Below are positions 55,003 to 64,000 of a stretch of 64,000 nt of DNA, piece by piece. The position numbers and the translations under genes were made by a program. Position 1 is the stretch's first letter. Each line of letters opens with the position of its first letter. This DNA comes from Pseudo-nitzschia pungens (taxonomy: Eukaryota > Bacillariophyta > Bacillariophyceae > Bacillariales > Bacillariaceae). The DNA lies in assembly GCA_037355855.1 (NCBI GenBank), contig CM074762.1, forward strand, positions 2,480,001-2,544,000, in the 5' to 3' direction. Below the pieces are notes generated by a model. That model was given only the letters and a program-made list of their open reading frames with translations, was not told the origin of the DNA and ran no database searches.

Positions 55003-55887
55003 ATGGAGAAAGATAAAAAGGAGGACTCCTCGGTGCCAATCGAAGAGTCTTCGGTGTATAGTAATCCCTTGGGAGTGGCTATCCTTTACGAGGACGCTAG
55101 TGGTTCTACTGGATGTTCCCATTCGATCCCATGGGATGCGGAAAAACTGATTGACCTTCAACATTGTCCCATCTGTACGAAGCTCGTGGGTATGGTCTGT
55201 GATGGTTCCGTACCTTTAATCGAGACACAATGCGTCGATGACGACAACAAACTAAGTCAAATAATCCGATTCAAATTTGGAAAGAAAATCTACCAGCTGT
55301 CGACGAAAGGAATCAAACCCGAACGACCAGAATCAAAACAGCGCCATTTTTTAACTGGATGGATGAGATCCTATTGTGGTGAACATCAGAGTCGAAGCAC
55401 AAATGACAAATGTATGACAACTGTTCTAGTCCAAAGTCGGATCGCCCAAGCATTGAATCTGGCAAGTCTAAAAATTTTGCACAAAGGAAAAGTTTTGTAT
55501 CCGATTCACTCTTCAAAACCAATGCCAGAGGCTGCCATTTCACAAATGTTATTGAAAATTTCTGACGAAAACTGGAACATTACTAATGGCAGCAAGAAGA
55601 AAAAAGTAGCTCTTGTTGTCATGGGGACGTCGAAAGAATGTCAATTGAAAGAACCTTCAAACGATGATGGCTTGCCTAGTAGAGGCAGGTTTTTGCAAGG
55701 AGTGCAACGTTTGATTTGGTTCCCAATCAATGTTTTCCGCTGGTCTGTTCAATTATCATGGCATTTTTGCAGATCATTCTTTGCGCCTCTGCTACCGTCA
55801 TTTTTGTTGCGAGGGGAAGCCGATGGCAGTAGCAATAGCAGGAGCAACAACAGAAATATCGGGCAAATGCGACATCACCAAGATTGA
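55003..55887 (+). CDS. Protein with zinc-ribbon-like Cys pairs, ubiquitin-like fold and C-terminal hydrophobic segment
   Basis: A 294-aa single-exon protein from ATG 55003 (the first Met in frame). I do not recognise the family. Near the start, GCSHSIPWD and CPICTKLVGMVC place Cys/His pairs as in a zinc knuckle or ribbon. The middle looks ubiquitin-like: IIRFKFGKKIYQL as the first hairpin and RIAQALNLASLKILHKGKVL matching the helix and the following strand (compare the L-K-L-I-x-x-G-K-x-L pattern), with a ~45-residue Arg/Ser/His-rich insertion between. The end has a Trp/Phe-rich hydrophobic stretch (LIWFPINVFRWSVQLSWHF and FFAPLLPSFLL), a possible tail anchor or membrane-associated hairpin. 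A guess consistent with this is a ubiquitin-like adaptor at a membrane; it is weak. Confidence 0.7.
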   Translation: MEKDKKEDSSVPIEESSVYSNPLGVAILYEDASGSTGCSHSIPWDAEKLIDLQHCPICTKLVGMVCDGSVPLIETQCVDDDNKLSQIIRFKFGKKIYQLSTKGIKPERPESKQRHFLTGWMRSYCGEHQSRSTNDKCMTTVLVQSRIAQALNLASLKILHKGKVLYPIHSSKPMPEAAISQMLLKISDENWNITNGSKKKKVALVVMGTSKECQLKEPSNDDGLPSRGRFLQGVQRLIWFPINVFRWSVQLSWHFCRSFFAPLLPSFLLRGEADGSSNSRSNNRNIGQMRHHQD

Positions 55888-57167
55888 CAAAACGCAGAAA
55901 TGTTTGTGAAAGAATCCAAAGAACGAAGAGAGAATGAATCCGACACGAATGTCTGTTTTCATTTTGTTTTCATGTAATAACGACTTCATACTGATGCTAA
56001 ACCTTTTACTATAACTTGTGGACCAATAGGAATGGTACCAGGAATTCAAGGCTCTCAACGCCAAAGAATGCATTCCAGTGTTCAAAAGAGGAGTACCTGT
56101 GATAACAAGAAGACGGTTGTGTCAGTTCACCAATGAGTCCATAATGATAGAGAGATTTACTATGTTTTTGTTGAAGATGATCTCTAGCTAGTGTCTTATC
56201 GATTTTATTGTACCTGAAAGTGTTTGATGGAACGGTTCTTTCTTAACTACAGTAGTAACTACTAGTACTGCTAGTAGTAGTTTGTAGTATGGATTCTCCC
56301 AGTCCCATTAGGAATAGCGCGGTATAAATATGTCACCTCTCTCAAGGACGGATTTATTCTTTGTTATTTGTCTTCGATTTTGTCCACTACCGAACCCTGT
56401 ACGATTCGAAGGCCTCCTCTCTCACTCAATCAAGCTCTGCTCCTAAGTGATTTCGTACAATTTTTGATTTTACCAAAAGTAACTGAGGCAAGCTAGTCGA
56501 GAGCCGAGAGCCGAGAGTCGAGAACCGAGAACCGAGAGACGAGAGTCGACGGAGTTAAAATGGGTCCATCGGCACACGGAAGGATCGTACGAAAACTTGG
56601 ACAAGCCAAAATTGAACTCGTACCATAATGGAAATCCTAGCTCCATTCCACGCGAACCACCTTTGAGAGAGAACAGACGTTCTTTTTTCGTTCGTGCGCA
56701 GTTGCCACGTGCGACTGTCCCAGTTCGTACGAGTACTCTTTACAGCACTGCGGGCTGATAGTTGGTCTTTCCACACAGAAAAAGGTACAAGTACTTAGGA
56801 TAATACCGGCGGAAGTTTTGTGTGAAAGCGCGCTCGTGACGATAGCTTATTTTCGTCTTCACCAATCAGAATTTATCGCGACCGACAAACATCACTGCAA
56901 TGGAACACACATCATGCATTTTCCAGCTTTCGCGTCGACACGGAATGCATTCTTTCTCAGACCTAAGAAACCAACGAAAACATTTTCATGCGTAAGAAAA
57001 GAAGATGATCCGAACCAAATGCCGACGAAAGGGTCGTCTTTTTTTTTCCTTGGTGCAAAAGGTAACTTACCGGTAGCTGTAGTGAATAATCAGAGAGACA
57101 GTAAATCTCAAACACCAAACATAGTGAAATCGATCGCGGGACACTGATAATATCCATTGCTAACATC
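55888..57167. other. Spacer with 7-bp tandem repeat
   Basis: No gene supported. A 7-bp CGAGA-core tandem repeat lies at 56496-56550 (separate entry). CTAGTAC/GTAGTAG words occur near 56250-56290 and a CACGTG-core at about 56706. Open frames of ~70-110 codons near 56555-57147 lack features. Confidence 0.55.
56496..56550 (+). repeat. 7-bp tandem repeat NNCGAGA, about 7.5 copies
   Basis: Seven uninterrupted heptamers with a constant CGAGA and a variable first dinucleotide (GT, GC, GC, GT, AC, AC, GA), then a partial GTCGAC copy. Period is exact, purine-rich on the + strand. Confidence 0.93.
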
Positions 57168-58052
57168 ATGGCAACCACAGCTTTCAGAATAGCTTGCATC
57201 ATTGCTGCGAGTACAGCCGTTGGGGCCTTCCAACCGCTAGTTTCATCCTGGCAGCTTCGACAGGGAGGACTCCGTTCGCGTCTCTTTTCTACGTCATTGC
57301 CGTCTCGGCCTTCCACTGTGGGTGTGAGGAACGATACTGAACCTGGAGTTACAGTTGAAGTTGTAAGATCAAATGCAATGCAAGCTACAGCTGGGAATCC
57401 TGCTCTGGTGGGGGGTCCCGCATATATTGCTTCTTTAGAAAAGAAAGTGATCTCGAGCGACAATCGCATGGATTCATTGCCTGTTGAGAGTGTCGTAAGT
57501 GGAGAGCAAACATCAAGAGAAACATCGGCGCCAAGTCAACCCCTGAAAACAACGAATAAAAAAGCACGGAAGTCGGGTGGAGTAAGAATAGCCGCATCCA
57601 CTGAAGAATTACTCGATATTATGAACGGCAAAACCATGGATGACACCGAAAACGACGACGAAGTCAACGACGATGCGTTGACACTTATTCTTTTCCACGC
57701 CCACTACTGCAAAATCTGTCAGAGAGCTGGTATTCAATTGAACAAGGCCTGTAAGGAATATCCTGCCGTTCGATTCGCAAAAGTCGAGTCTCAGGTGTTT
57801 CCCGAGCCCGTTGCCGACAGTCTGCGGACCCTGGGTGTGTCGAAATTCCCGTTTGTCCAAATTTATCGACGGGGACAATGTGTCGCATCTTTTTCGACAG
57901 GTCCGACACATATGTTCATGAGAAAGATTCGAGACACTCTGGACCTCTGTCTAGAACGAGACGAGAACTGCTGGGACTCCTTCGTAACGGATTTCGCAGC
58001 AGAAATCGAGTCAAATCAATTAGCCCGAAGAAGTCTCGGGCCGACGCCTTAA
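57168..58052 (+). CDS. Plastid-targeted thioredoxin-like protein (CKIC)
   Basis: A 294-aa single-exon protein. The presequence is a hydrophobic signal ending AVGAFQP, a plastid-import motif, followed by an Arg/Ser-rich stretch. A variable, basic and acidic middle (about 45-160) precedes a thioredoxin fold: DALTLILFHAHYCKICQRAG with redox Cys181 and Cys184, VRFAKVES, LGVSKFPFVQIYRRG (cis-Pro present) and a final helix FMRKIRDTLDL. The site CKIC with Tyr in place of the usual Trp and no Gly-Pro between the Cys pair is unusual and points to a different redox potential than classical thioredoxin (CGPC). An extra Cys pair or helix follows at the end (LCLERDENCWDSF). Location in the plastid is inferred from the presequence. 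Confidence 0.85.
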   Translation: MATTAFRIACIIAASTAVGAFQPLVSSWQLRQGGLRSRLFSTSLPSRPSTVGVRNDTEPGVTVEVVRSNAMQATAGNPALVGGPAYIASLEKKVISSDNRMDSLPVESVVSGEQTSRETSAPSQPLKTTNKKARKSGGVRIAASTEELLDIMNGKTMDDTENDDEVNDDALTLILFHAHYCKICQRAGIQLNKACKEYPAVRFAKVESQVFPEPVADSLRTLGVSKFPFVQIYRRGQCVASFSTGPTHMFMRKIRDTLDLCLERDENCWDSFVTDFAAEIESNQLARRSLGPTP

Positions 58053-58729
58053 TTTGCTTGGAAGTTAGAGACCGCCTTCCTTGCCTATACAACGGAATCG
58101 GGAAATAAGTTCCGTCTATTTGCTCATAAAACGCGGCGTAAGCTATTGCGTGGTTGTAATCTATAAACAAGAAATCGAAGGACAAACCTTTCACCAAGAA
58201 TAGAGTGGCAGTCATTCACTTCACTCCAGTTTTTTAGTGCCGAGTAACGGAATGGATACTCCCAGTATGAAAACATGTAGTAATTTGAATTGCAGCAAAC
58301 TTTATGTGACCAACAAGTTGATTGCATCCCACCAATTTGCAACTGAAGTTACCCTTTTCTGTTGAATTATTCGTACGAACACGCGGCTTAGCTGGTCCTC
58401 GAACTCTATTAAAGCGAAACGCAAATTCATGGGCATCGATTGCAGCCAAACATCAAGAAAAGAGCAAACAGCTTTCACTTCTACAGGAACTTCACTTAGC
58501 CCTCACATATTGGTATTGCAATGACAGAATAAAAACTGTTTTGATACCCTTGCGTTCCGAATCTATTGGAGTCACTCCGAATGAAGTGACCACACCATTG
58601 GCATCAGCATTATTAAGCTTAGATAACTTTAGGTCAAGTTTATATCAAAAAGGATTGCGAAAATATTCCTACCCCAACCTGCTTTTTGGTGGAATTCTAG
58701 CGCAACTACAAAACACCAACGAAAGTCGC
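58053..58729. other. Spacer
   Basis: No gene I can support. A 140-codon open frame (58322-58744, +) overlaps the end of the minus-strand coiled-coil gene and has no family features or second line of evidence. Otherwise ordinary AT-rich sequence. Confidence 0.45.
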
Positions 58730-59168
58730 TCATTCCTTCTTTGATTCCAACATTTTTTCCATCCCGGTGACTAAGTGATTGATTCGATAAGCTTGTTTTA
58801 CCACTTGGGCCTTTAGTCGTTCGTTTTCTTCGCGCAGTGCGTCTACTTCGGCAGAGGACGCACCACCATTTTTCCCGTCTTGTTCGTCTTTCAGGATGTT
58901 TGCTTTCATGTCTCGCAGAGTCGTCAAGAATTCCTCTTCCCGTTTTCGAATTTCGTCCTGGGTTGCATTGAACGTAGCTCCCTTCTCCAGGATTGCAATA
59001 CGGCTCTCCAAATCCTAACAATGCACATAGTTTCGGGACCGCAAAAAATGCACAAAGCAATGCGTGAGAAAGACAGCTGATTCACGACGACGAGAACGTT
59101 CGTACTCCGAACAGAGCAAATAAAAGTGAAAAGGACAATGTCTTAGTGTTGGCAAGGCTTACCGTCAT
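58730..59168 (-). CDS. Small coiled-coil protein with a 6-nt first coding exon
   Basis: Exon 1 (59168-59163) encodes only Met-Thr, followed by a consensus donor GTAAGC; exon 2 is 59014-58730 after an acceptor TTAG (intron 148 nt, phase 0). The result is a 96-aa protein, MTDLESRIAILEKGATF onward. The evidence for this structure is that the long open frame has no ATG start of its own (it opens with a TTG-type codon after an acceptor) and the small exon supplies one in phase. Two helical segments (about 8-43 and 55-96) are rich in Leu, Glu and Lys with heptad spacing, ending HLVTGMEKMLESKKE. I do not recognise a named family; small acidic coiled-coil proteins of this sort often act as subunits of larger complexes. 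Confidence 0.7.
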
Positions 59169-60069
59169 GATTTCTAAGGTTTTTATAATGCGAATGCCTT
59201 ACTACGAATCGGAATTACCCTGTCGACGTCTATTGACCATACTTCATTTAAAAGGTAAGAAAGGTTTACTGTAATGTTACCGGTACCGTAGGACAATGAT
59301 CAATCACTTGTGATTCATTCATCCAACTAAGGTTTAGTACTTTGTATTGAGAGTGCCTCGTGCCAACCGTTTATTTTTGTATCGTGGCTAAACTAAGGTA
59401 ATATCCTTAACCTTACATGCGTCAGGCACTCTTTTTAAAAACACACAAAATTTTATGGTAACTTACTCGTAAGCCTTTTAATCGTTGAGATGAGAAGACG
59501 ACAAAAAAATCCCTCATCCTCAAATCTTGCCTTATTTAAACTTTCTTCTCTGTTCTTCCTTCAAAAACATTATTGCCCTTTTTCAGAATAGATCACACTA
59601 TCATCCTTTTTGGCAAGTAACCTTACTCGTGCGTAACCTTACCAGTAACCTTACCGAATTTTGACAATAAGTAGGGCTTGGTACGGGTAAGGTTACAGTA
59701 TGTTGCAATAAATAAAGCAAGCAGAAATCATTCGTCATGATACCTTCAAGGCATTTTGTCTGTCTAAGTCGGGAACGTTTTGCATTCGCAATCCCGCGTT
59801 GCAACCAAGCTGTACGGTAAGGTACCGGTAACTTGTACGGGATGTTGGATCTTTTACTTGTGGAAAAGGACGCTGTCCACAGAAAGTTAACGAACAGTAA
59901 GGTTACCAGTACAGAAACTCGTAAAATTGCACGTATGGTGGGAGTAGCGAAATTTCCATCGTTGCCTCTGACCCCGTTGTCAGTTATCATTACTGCAGCC
60001 CTGCTAATCATTGGCAACGAAAGAAAGCGATCGCAATAGCAACAGAAATCAGAATCCCTGAGAGCGAAA
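59169..60069. other. Spacer dense in dispersed words, upstream of the CAX gene
   Basis: Dispersed words run through most of this region: GGTTTACTGTAATGTTACCGG (59265-59285), CTAAGGTTTAG, AACCTTACATG, AGTAACCTTACTCGTGCG (59615-59635), AACCTTACCAGTAACCTTACC (59634-59655), GTACGGTAAGGTACCGGTAAC (59812-59832). Open frames here follow the repeats and are not convincing genes. Confidence 0.7.
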
Positions 60070-61590
60070 ATGGCGAATGTACGTGAAAGCGAATATACAT
60101 GGGAAAGAAGTCTACCTAAAGACAGCGATCACAGCGATAGAAGTGACCTTAGTGGTTCTGCTATTCGTTCGAGGCAGAGTCGGTCCTTTCTTTCAGGATC
60201 CCTGTCAGACATGGAGGATGCTAGCATCGGAAGGGTTGGGACATTTCGGTCGAACGCTATTGCGCGTCGATTCGTTAATGCTTCGCGAAGACAAACAATG
60301 AAGGGTAATCGGAGCATTGGATCTATGATGTCGTTATCCATGGGTCGCGAAGGCACATCTGAGCACACCCCTTTGATACGAGGTATCAGCGAAACCGAAT
60401 CGGTTGAGTTTCCTATCGAAGATTCCGAATCATTATTACATTCCAGTAGTGCAAAAACTTCTGAGGGGTACGAATGGTCCAAATTTGTGTTCATGTGGAT
60501 AGGAAAGCCGATCAGTGCTTTGCTCCTATTTGCCCCGTTCGCACTGGCATCGCACGCTCTTGATTGGGGTCCTCAATGGATATTTTGGCTTAACTTCCTC
60601 ACGATGGTTCCTCTGGCTTCCATTCTAGGAGATTTCACAGAAGAGGCTGCACTTCATACCAATGACGTCGTTGGAGGTCTCTTGAATGCCTCGTTTGGAA
60701 ACGCTGTTGAGGTTGTAGTAGCTATTCAAGCCTTGCTGAAAGATGAAATCCGTGTTGTGCAGGCAAGTATGATCGGTTCAATATTTTCAAATTTGCTTCT
60801 TGTCTTGGGGTGCTGCTTTTTCTTTGGTGGCCTTTATCATCACGAGCAAAGCTTCAACGCATTGAATGCAGTGGCAGGTATGGGGTTGTTGGCATTGAGT
60901 AGTATCGCGATGATTTTGCCAACACCATTTGCTGAATACTTTGAAGTCGAAGATGCGGACGTCTTGACAATTTCTCGCATAGCTGCATGCTTCATGCTTC
61001 TTTCCTACGTACAACTCTTGATTTTCCAACTATGCACACACCATGATAGTCTTGAGTCCCCAAAGGACTCAGAGGGCTATGGAGGCGGAGGGGAAGACGA
61101 CGAAGACGAAGAACCTACCATTCCAATGTGGATGGCATTACTTGGATTGGGAATGACAACCGCATCGGTAACAGTTTTTTCCGACTATTTGGTGGAGAGT
61201 ATCGACGGTTTTTGTATTCAGTCCGGTATCAGTAGAACCTTTGTTGGTTTGATTATTCTCCCCATAGTAGGCAATGCCGTCGAGCACATAACCGCTGTTT
61301 CGGTGGCAATGAAGAACAAAATGGATCTAGCTCTGGGTGTTGCAATCGGATCTTCCACACAAATTGCACTATTTGTGGTTCCGGTCACTGTGATCTTTGG
61401 GTGGGCAGCTGGCAAGCCCATGACACTGAATTTCCCCGTCTACGAAATTACCCTCTATATCATTTCCATTTTCACGGTATCGGTATGTTTGGGAACTGGA
61501 AAGAGTAATTGGCTGTTGGGCTCGGTTTTGGTAACAACATATATCATGGTTGGGATAGGATTTTGGTTCGAAAAAGTTGAGGACTTTTAG
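60070..61590 (+). CDS. CAX-type cation/proton exchanger
   Basis: Predicted Ca2+ (or Mn2+)/H+ antiporter of a vacuolar or other internal membrane. Single exon, 506 aa, 10-11 membrane segments from about residue 145. The two family signatures are present: c-1 GGLLNASFGNAVEVVVAI (about 202-220) and c-2 GLIILPIVGNAVEHITAV (about 393-410), each with the transport-critical GNAVE glutamate. An acidic loop between the two halves (GGGGEDDEDEEP, about 337-348) is also usual. A Ser/Arg-rich cytosolic N-terminus of ~140 residues with many phosphorylatable RxxS motifs (RSRQSRS, ASRRQTMKG) may act as an autoinhibitory region, as known for plant CAX. Upstream spacer is dense in dispersed words. Confidence 0.95.
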   Translation: MANVRESEYTWERSLPKDSDHSDRSDLSGSAIRSRQSRSFLSGSLSDMEDASIGRVGTFRSNAIARRFVNASRRQTMKGNRSIGSMMSLSMGREGTSEHTPLIRGISETESVEFPIEDSESLLHSSSAKTSEGYEWSKFVFMWIGKPISALLLFAPFALASHALDWGPQWIFWLNFLTMVPLASILGDFTEEAALHTNDVVGGLLNASFGNAVEVVVAIQALLKDEIRVVQASMIGSIFSNLLLVLGCCFFFGGLYHHEQSFNALNAVAGMGLLALSSIAMILPTPFAEYFEVEDADVLTISRIAACFMLLSYVQLLIFQLCTHHDSLESPKDSEGYGGGGEDDEDEEPTIPMWMALLGLGMTTASVTVFSDYLVESIDGFCIQSGISRTFVGLIILPIVGNAVEHITAVSVAMKNKMDLALGVAIGSSTQIALFVVPVTVIFGWAAGKPMTLNFPVYEITLYIISIFTVSVCLGTGKSNWLLGSVLVTTYIMVGIGFWFEKVEDF

Positions 61591-61948
61591 GTGCGTAAAA
61601 CAAAAATGAAATATTCAATGCCCTTTCATTGAGTGACGTCGAAGCATCTTGAAAGCATGGGATAGCGAACGAAACATGATTACAGGCAACGTATCAGCCT
61701 TTCTATTCAATAATGAAATCATTTTAATCTGTCATATCTCTTGCTGGCAAAAATCTGGGCAGCAAGTCCTATTGAATAGTGGTCAGTATATGTTTACCGG
61801 AATACTCGTAGAAGTAGATTTGAGAAGGGGATGAGAAAATAGCTCTTCCTGTTCAAAGGCAATTCATGTGTCGCGGAATTCAACAACTAATAAAGTTTCC
61901 ATTCAACTGACTAGTTTTTGTGGTTGGGGGGACTCTCGCATCAGTCCT
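61591..61948. other. Spacer between convergent genes
   Basis: 3' spacer between the CAX gene and the minus-strand plastid precursor. Nothing recognisable. Confidence 0.5.
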
Positions 61949-62655
61949 TCACCAAAACTTGAAGCCTCCTTCTTTCTTCTTTTTTTCCTCCTTCTCTAAA
62001 TCTTTTGGATCGACCCATCCACTTTCGAAATATGGCATACTGGTTTGCTTGGATTTTCCGTCTTCATCCACAAGGTTATTTGCTTCCAACGAAAACATAA
62101 ACTTTCCAGTTTCTTTTTCCACTCCCTATTGGATTGTATTCGTGATTTTTTTTTAATGATTCAACAGATGCAAAAGCACGCAGCAAAGAAAACATGGATA
62201 TGTTGAGCTCAGAATACTCTAATGAACATCGTCATATATTGTTTCTCCGCAGGATTATTCAGTAAAGCACCTAATTCTTGATTTTGCACCAACGAATTCA
62301 AACAACAGGGTTGTGTGTGTGTGTGTATTTGTGTGTGTGTGATCTCAACATCCAAGTTTCAGATATCTCTTCAGCTTGTCGGATCATGCCGTACCTGAAA
62401 TTCGCCCAAAAATGGTGCCCCAGCTCCGGCTGTGATCAATTGGAACAAACCATCTAGTCCAATCTTTTTTTTCTCCAATTTTGGATCCTCAGGTTCGTCT
62501 TCGTCCTTTTCTTTCTTTTGAAATGTAGGAATACCAAAATAAAGTTCGGTCGTATGCTGTCGGACAGCAACATCTGTTTTGACAGGTGCGAATCCTTCGA
62601 CAGCGTCCATCGAAGCAGCTGCCGCAATTGCCAATATAGCGAAGAATCTTGTCAT
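61949..62655 (-). CDS. Small plastid-targeted protein
   Basis: Starts at ATG 62655; exon 1 runs to 62395. My best join uses a donor GT at 62394-62393 and an acceptor ending at 62123 (intron 272 nt, phase 0), with exon 2 at 62122-61949, giving 144 aa that end in GGFKFW. An alternative AG two or three bases away breaks the frame, so this acceptor is favoured but unproven. The presequence is a hydrophobic signal ending DAVEGFAP, a plastid motif. The mature part is charged (FQKKEKDEDEPEDPKLEKKK), then LDGLFQLITAGAGAPFLGEFQ, then a conserved-looking MFSLEANNLVDEDGK, MPYFESGWVDPKDLEKEEKKK. I do not recognise the family. The intron contains a (GT)n stretch near 62311-62341. Confidence 0.7.
62311..62341. 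repeat. (GT)n microsatellite within an intron
   Basis: Two GTGTGTGT blocks separated by TATTT, on the + strand, inside the intron of the minus-strand plastid precursor. Confidence 0.8.
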
Positions 62656-63381
62656 CTTTTAGCGCACTACGTAGTATTTCTTTTCTTGTCGCTTTGATAA
62701 CCTCACTGATAATGCTCTCAGTACATGTTTTGTGCACTGCAAGGGTAACGGTAGCCTTAGCCTTACCCTTGACTTTCTCACAGAACAAAACAGCCGGTTT
62801 TCGAGTTTCTCGATGAAAAAGATGATGCTGTACCTGGTACGGAGTAAGGTTTACGGTACCGGGTAAGATTATTACGGCAATTAAAATGTTACCGGTAAGT
62901 TACCTCACCGACTACCAAAAAATACCAGTACGAACAATCCACGTAATCGACCGAGACTTACCTACGGTACGGTATTCAATAATAATATCTTAATCTTAAC
63001 ATATGTAGGTATGAGGTATATATATGCTGCATAGTAATGATGACGTCAATTTCATTCACACGGCACACTGCACACGGCATTCCATTGCTGTTACAACATT
63101 CTTTCCATCGTGCCGGATACCAACTTCTCAACACGTCACAGAGCTTTCCAAGGAGTCGATCGCGTGCAAAACACTTGTAATTTCAAAAAAACGAAACTGT
63201 CATCGTACGCAGGCGGATCATTCGAATTGTCATGTCGTCGATCCTGTTCGAAAAGGACAACTGAAGAGAATATTATTATCATCGAAAGATTTTCTTGTCC
63301 CAGGGCAACGACGACAGCAACCCACAGCACGTTGTCATCACAATTTAATTCGCTATCGGAATTATATCTATCAAAACAAAG
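62656..63381. other. Divergent promoter region with dispersed words
   Basis: Upstream of two plastid-precursor genes. Dispersed words lie at about 62735-62770 (AAGGGTAACGGTAGCCTTAGCCTTACCC) and 62835-62985 (GGAGTAAGGTTTACGGTACC, TTACCGGTAAGTTACC, CTTACCTACGGTACGG). GGTATATATATGC at about 63015-63027 could be a TATA-like element for the gene at 63382. No gene supported in between. Confidence 0.6.
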
Positions 63382-63988
63382 ATGAAGACTTACCAATCTA
63401 TCTTCCTTCTCTTCGCTCTCGTTTTGTCGGCCGCGAATGCCTTCACGATGGACTCGCAAACTGGATCTTCGTTTTTAGTGTCTCAGAGAGCTCGTGCTTA
63501 TGATGCTCCTACCACTGCTGTTCCGGTGCGCACTGGTGTTTCCAGTCTCAACATGGGAGGAAAACAAGCCAAGTTTGGTATCTTCTCCCCTGCCGTTTAC
63601 GCCGCCAAGGTTGTGTTGGGTACCGATGAACTCAACAAACTCCGAGGAAAGGGAATTTCTCTTCACTCTAAAACTATTGGAGAGTTCTGCCTATGGTGCG
63701 TTTTGAAGACGTCGTGATTCCTGTCGATGCCGTGCAATTTATCTGTTGGGTTTCTATGAAGATGCCAGTTGTGCGGGGTTGATTGTGTTATTTCCGTTGA
63801 GTCTTCGAGAATTCCGACACAAGGATGTTTTGTGTTGGGATTGCGTTTGCGTTGTTGGTTCGCGCGTCGCTCAAACAATTCTTTCTCGCTTGAATTTTGT
63901 TTATCTCAGGATTGGAGCCTACCACTTGCGAACAAAGTTGATCAAGAAGGCTAAGGTCAACGGAGATATTCTTGGATTCCTTGTTTAG
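63382..63988 (+). CDS. Small plastid-targeted protein
   Basis: Two exons, 63382-63695 and 63910-63988 (intron 214 nt, phase 2; join FCLW|IGAYH), 130 aa, ending 12 bases before the window edge. The presequence is a signal ending LSAANAFTM, a plastid-import motif. The mature part, from about GGKQAKFGIFSPAVYAAKVVL, has a short hydrophobic helix, then LGTDELNKLRGKGISLHSKT, IGEFCLWIGAYHLRTKLIKKAKVNGDILGFLV. The compact, well-conserved-looking C-terminal half suggests a single small domain. I have not been able to assign it to a named family; the LRGKGISLHSKTI and basic helix look like a protein-binding module of the thylakoid or stroma. Confidence 0.85.
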
Positions 63989-64000
63989 ATATTCCCGTTT

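Noticed and set aside
58322..58744. 140-codon open frame on the + strand
   Set aside because: No domain or targeting signal recognised, no splice support, and it overlaps the end of the minus-strand coiled-coil gene.

Overview
The window looks like nuclear DNA of a diatom. The evidence is a light-harvesting protein of the fucoxanthin-chlorophyll type, at least seven proteins with the signal-plus-transit presequence of secondary plastids (cleavage motifs such as AAF, NAF, GAF, GFAP, HSW), short GT-AG introns of 77-297 nt, heterokont-style bZIP-PAS regulators, and compact genes on both strands. I cannot name the species. All introns below are my own reading of donor, acceptor and frame; none is backed by transcripts.

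Layout. 0-6 kb: two adjacent LOV-like PAS genes on the + strand, one a Q-rich bZIP-PAS regulator and one a mitochondrial-looking protein with four tandem repeats. 6.8-21 kb: a family-X DNA polymerase (+), a plastid TadA-like deaminase (-), a protein kinase (+), a light-harvesting protein (+), a second family-X polymerase (-) and the exosome subunit CSL4 (-). Both polymerases seem to have an FHA domain ahead of BRCT and the polymerase core. 22-30 kb: a very large PPP4R2-like phosphatase subunit (+), a fusion of an FkbM-type methyltransferase with a 2-oxoglutarate/Fe(II) oxygenase (-), and a nucleotide-sugar 4,6-dehydratase (+). 31-39 kb: MRE11 and a protein of repeated SH3b-like units (both +). 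40-46 kb: a convergent pair of 156-aa plastid-targeted paralogues and a disordered hypothetical (-). 46-53 kb: an ionotropic-glutamate-receptor-like channel, a sulfatase and a thylakoid-lumen cyclophilin (all +). 55-64 kb: a ubiquitin-like/zinc-ribbon protein, a plastid thioredoxin-like protein, a small coiled-coil protein with a 6-nt first coding exon, a CAX cation/proton exchanger, and two small plastid precursors, the last ending 12 bases before the window edge.

Shared themes. DNA break repair is well represented: two FHA-BRCT-PolX proteins and MRE11, with PPP4R2 (a damage-response phosphatase subunit in other eukaryotes) nearby. They are interspersed with unrelated genes, so I see no cluster in the operon sense. 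Plastid proteins are the second theme.

The long spacers share a distinctive texture: dense copies, in both orientations, of short words such as GTAAGGTTAC, GTAAACCTTAC, TACCGGTA and ACGAGTAC. Dense patches precede many gene starts and are rare inside coding exons. This is the most pervasive structure in the window that the genes do not explain. No tRNA, rRNA, CRISPR array, insertion sequence or transposase gene was recognised.
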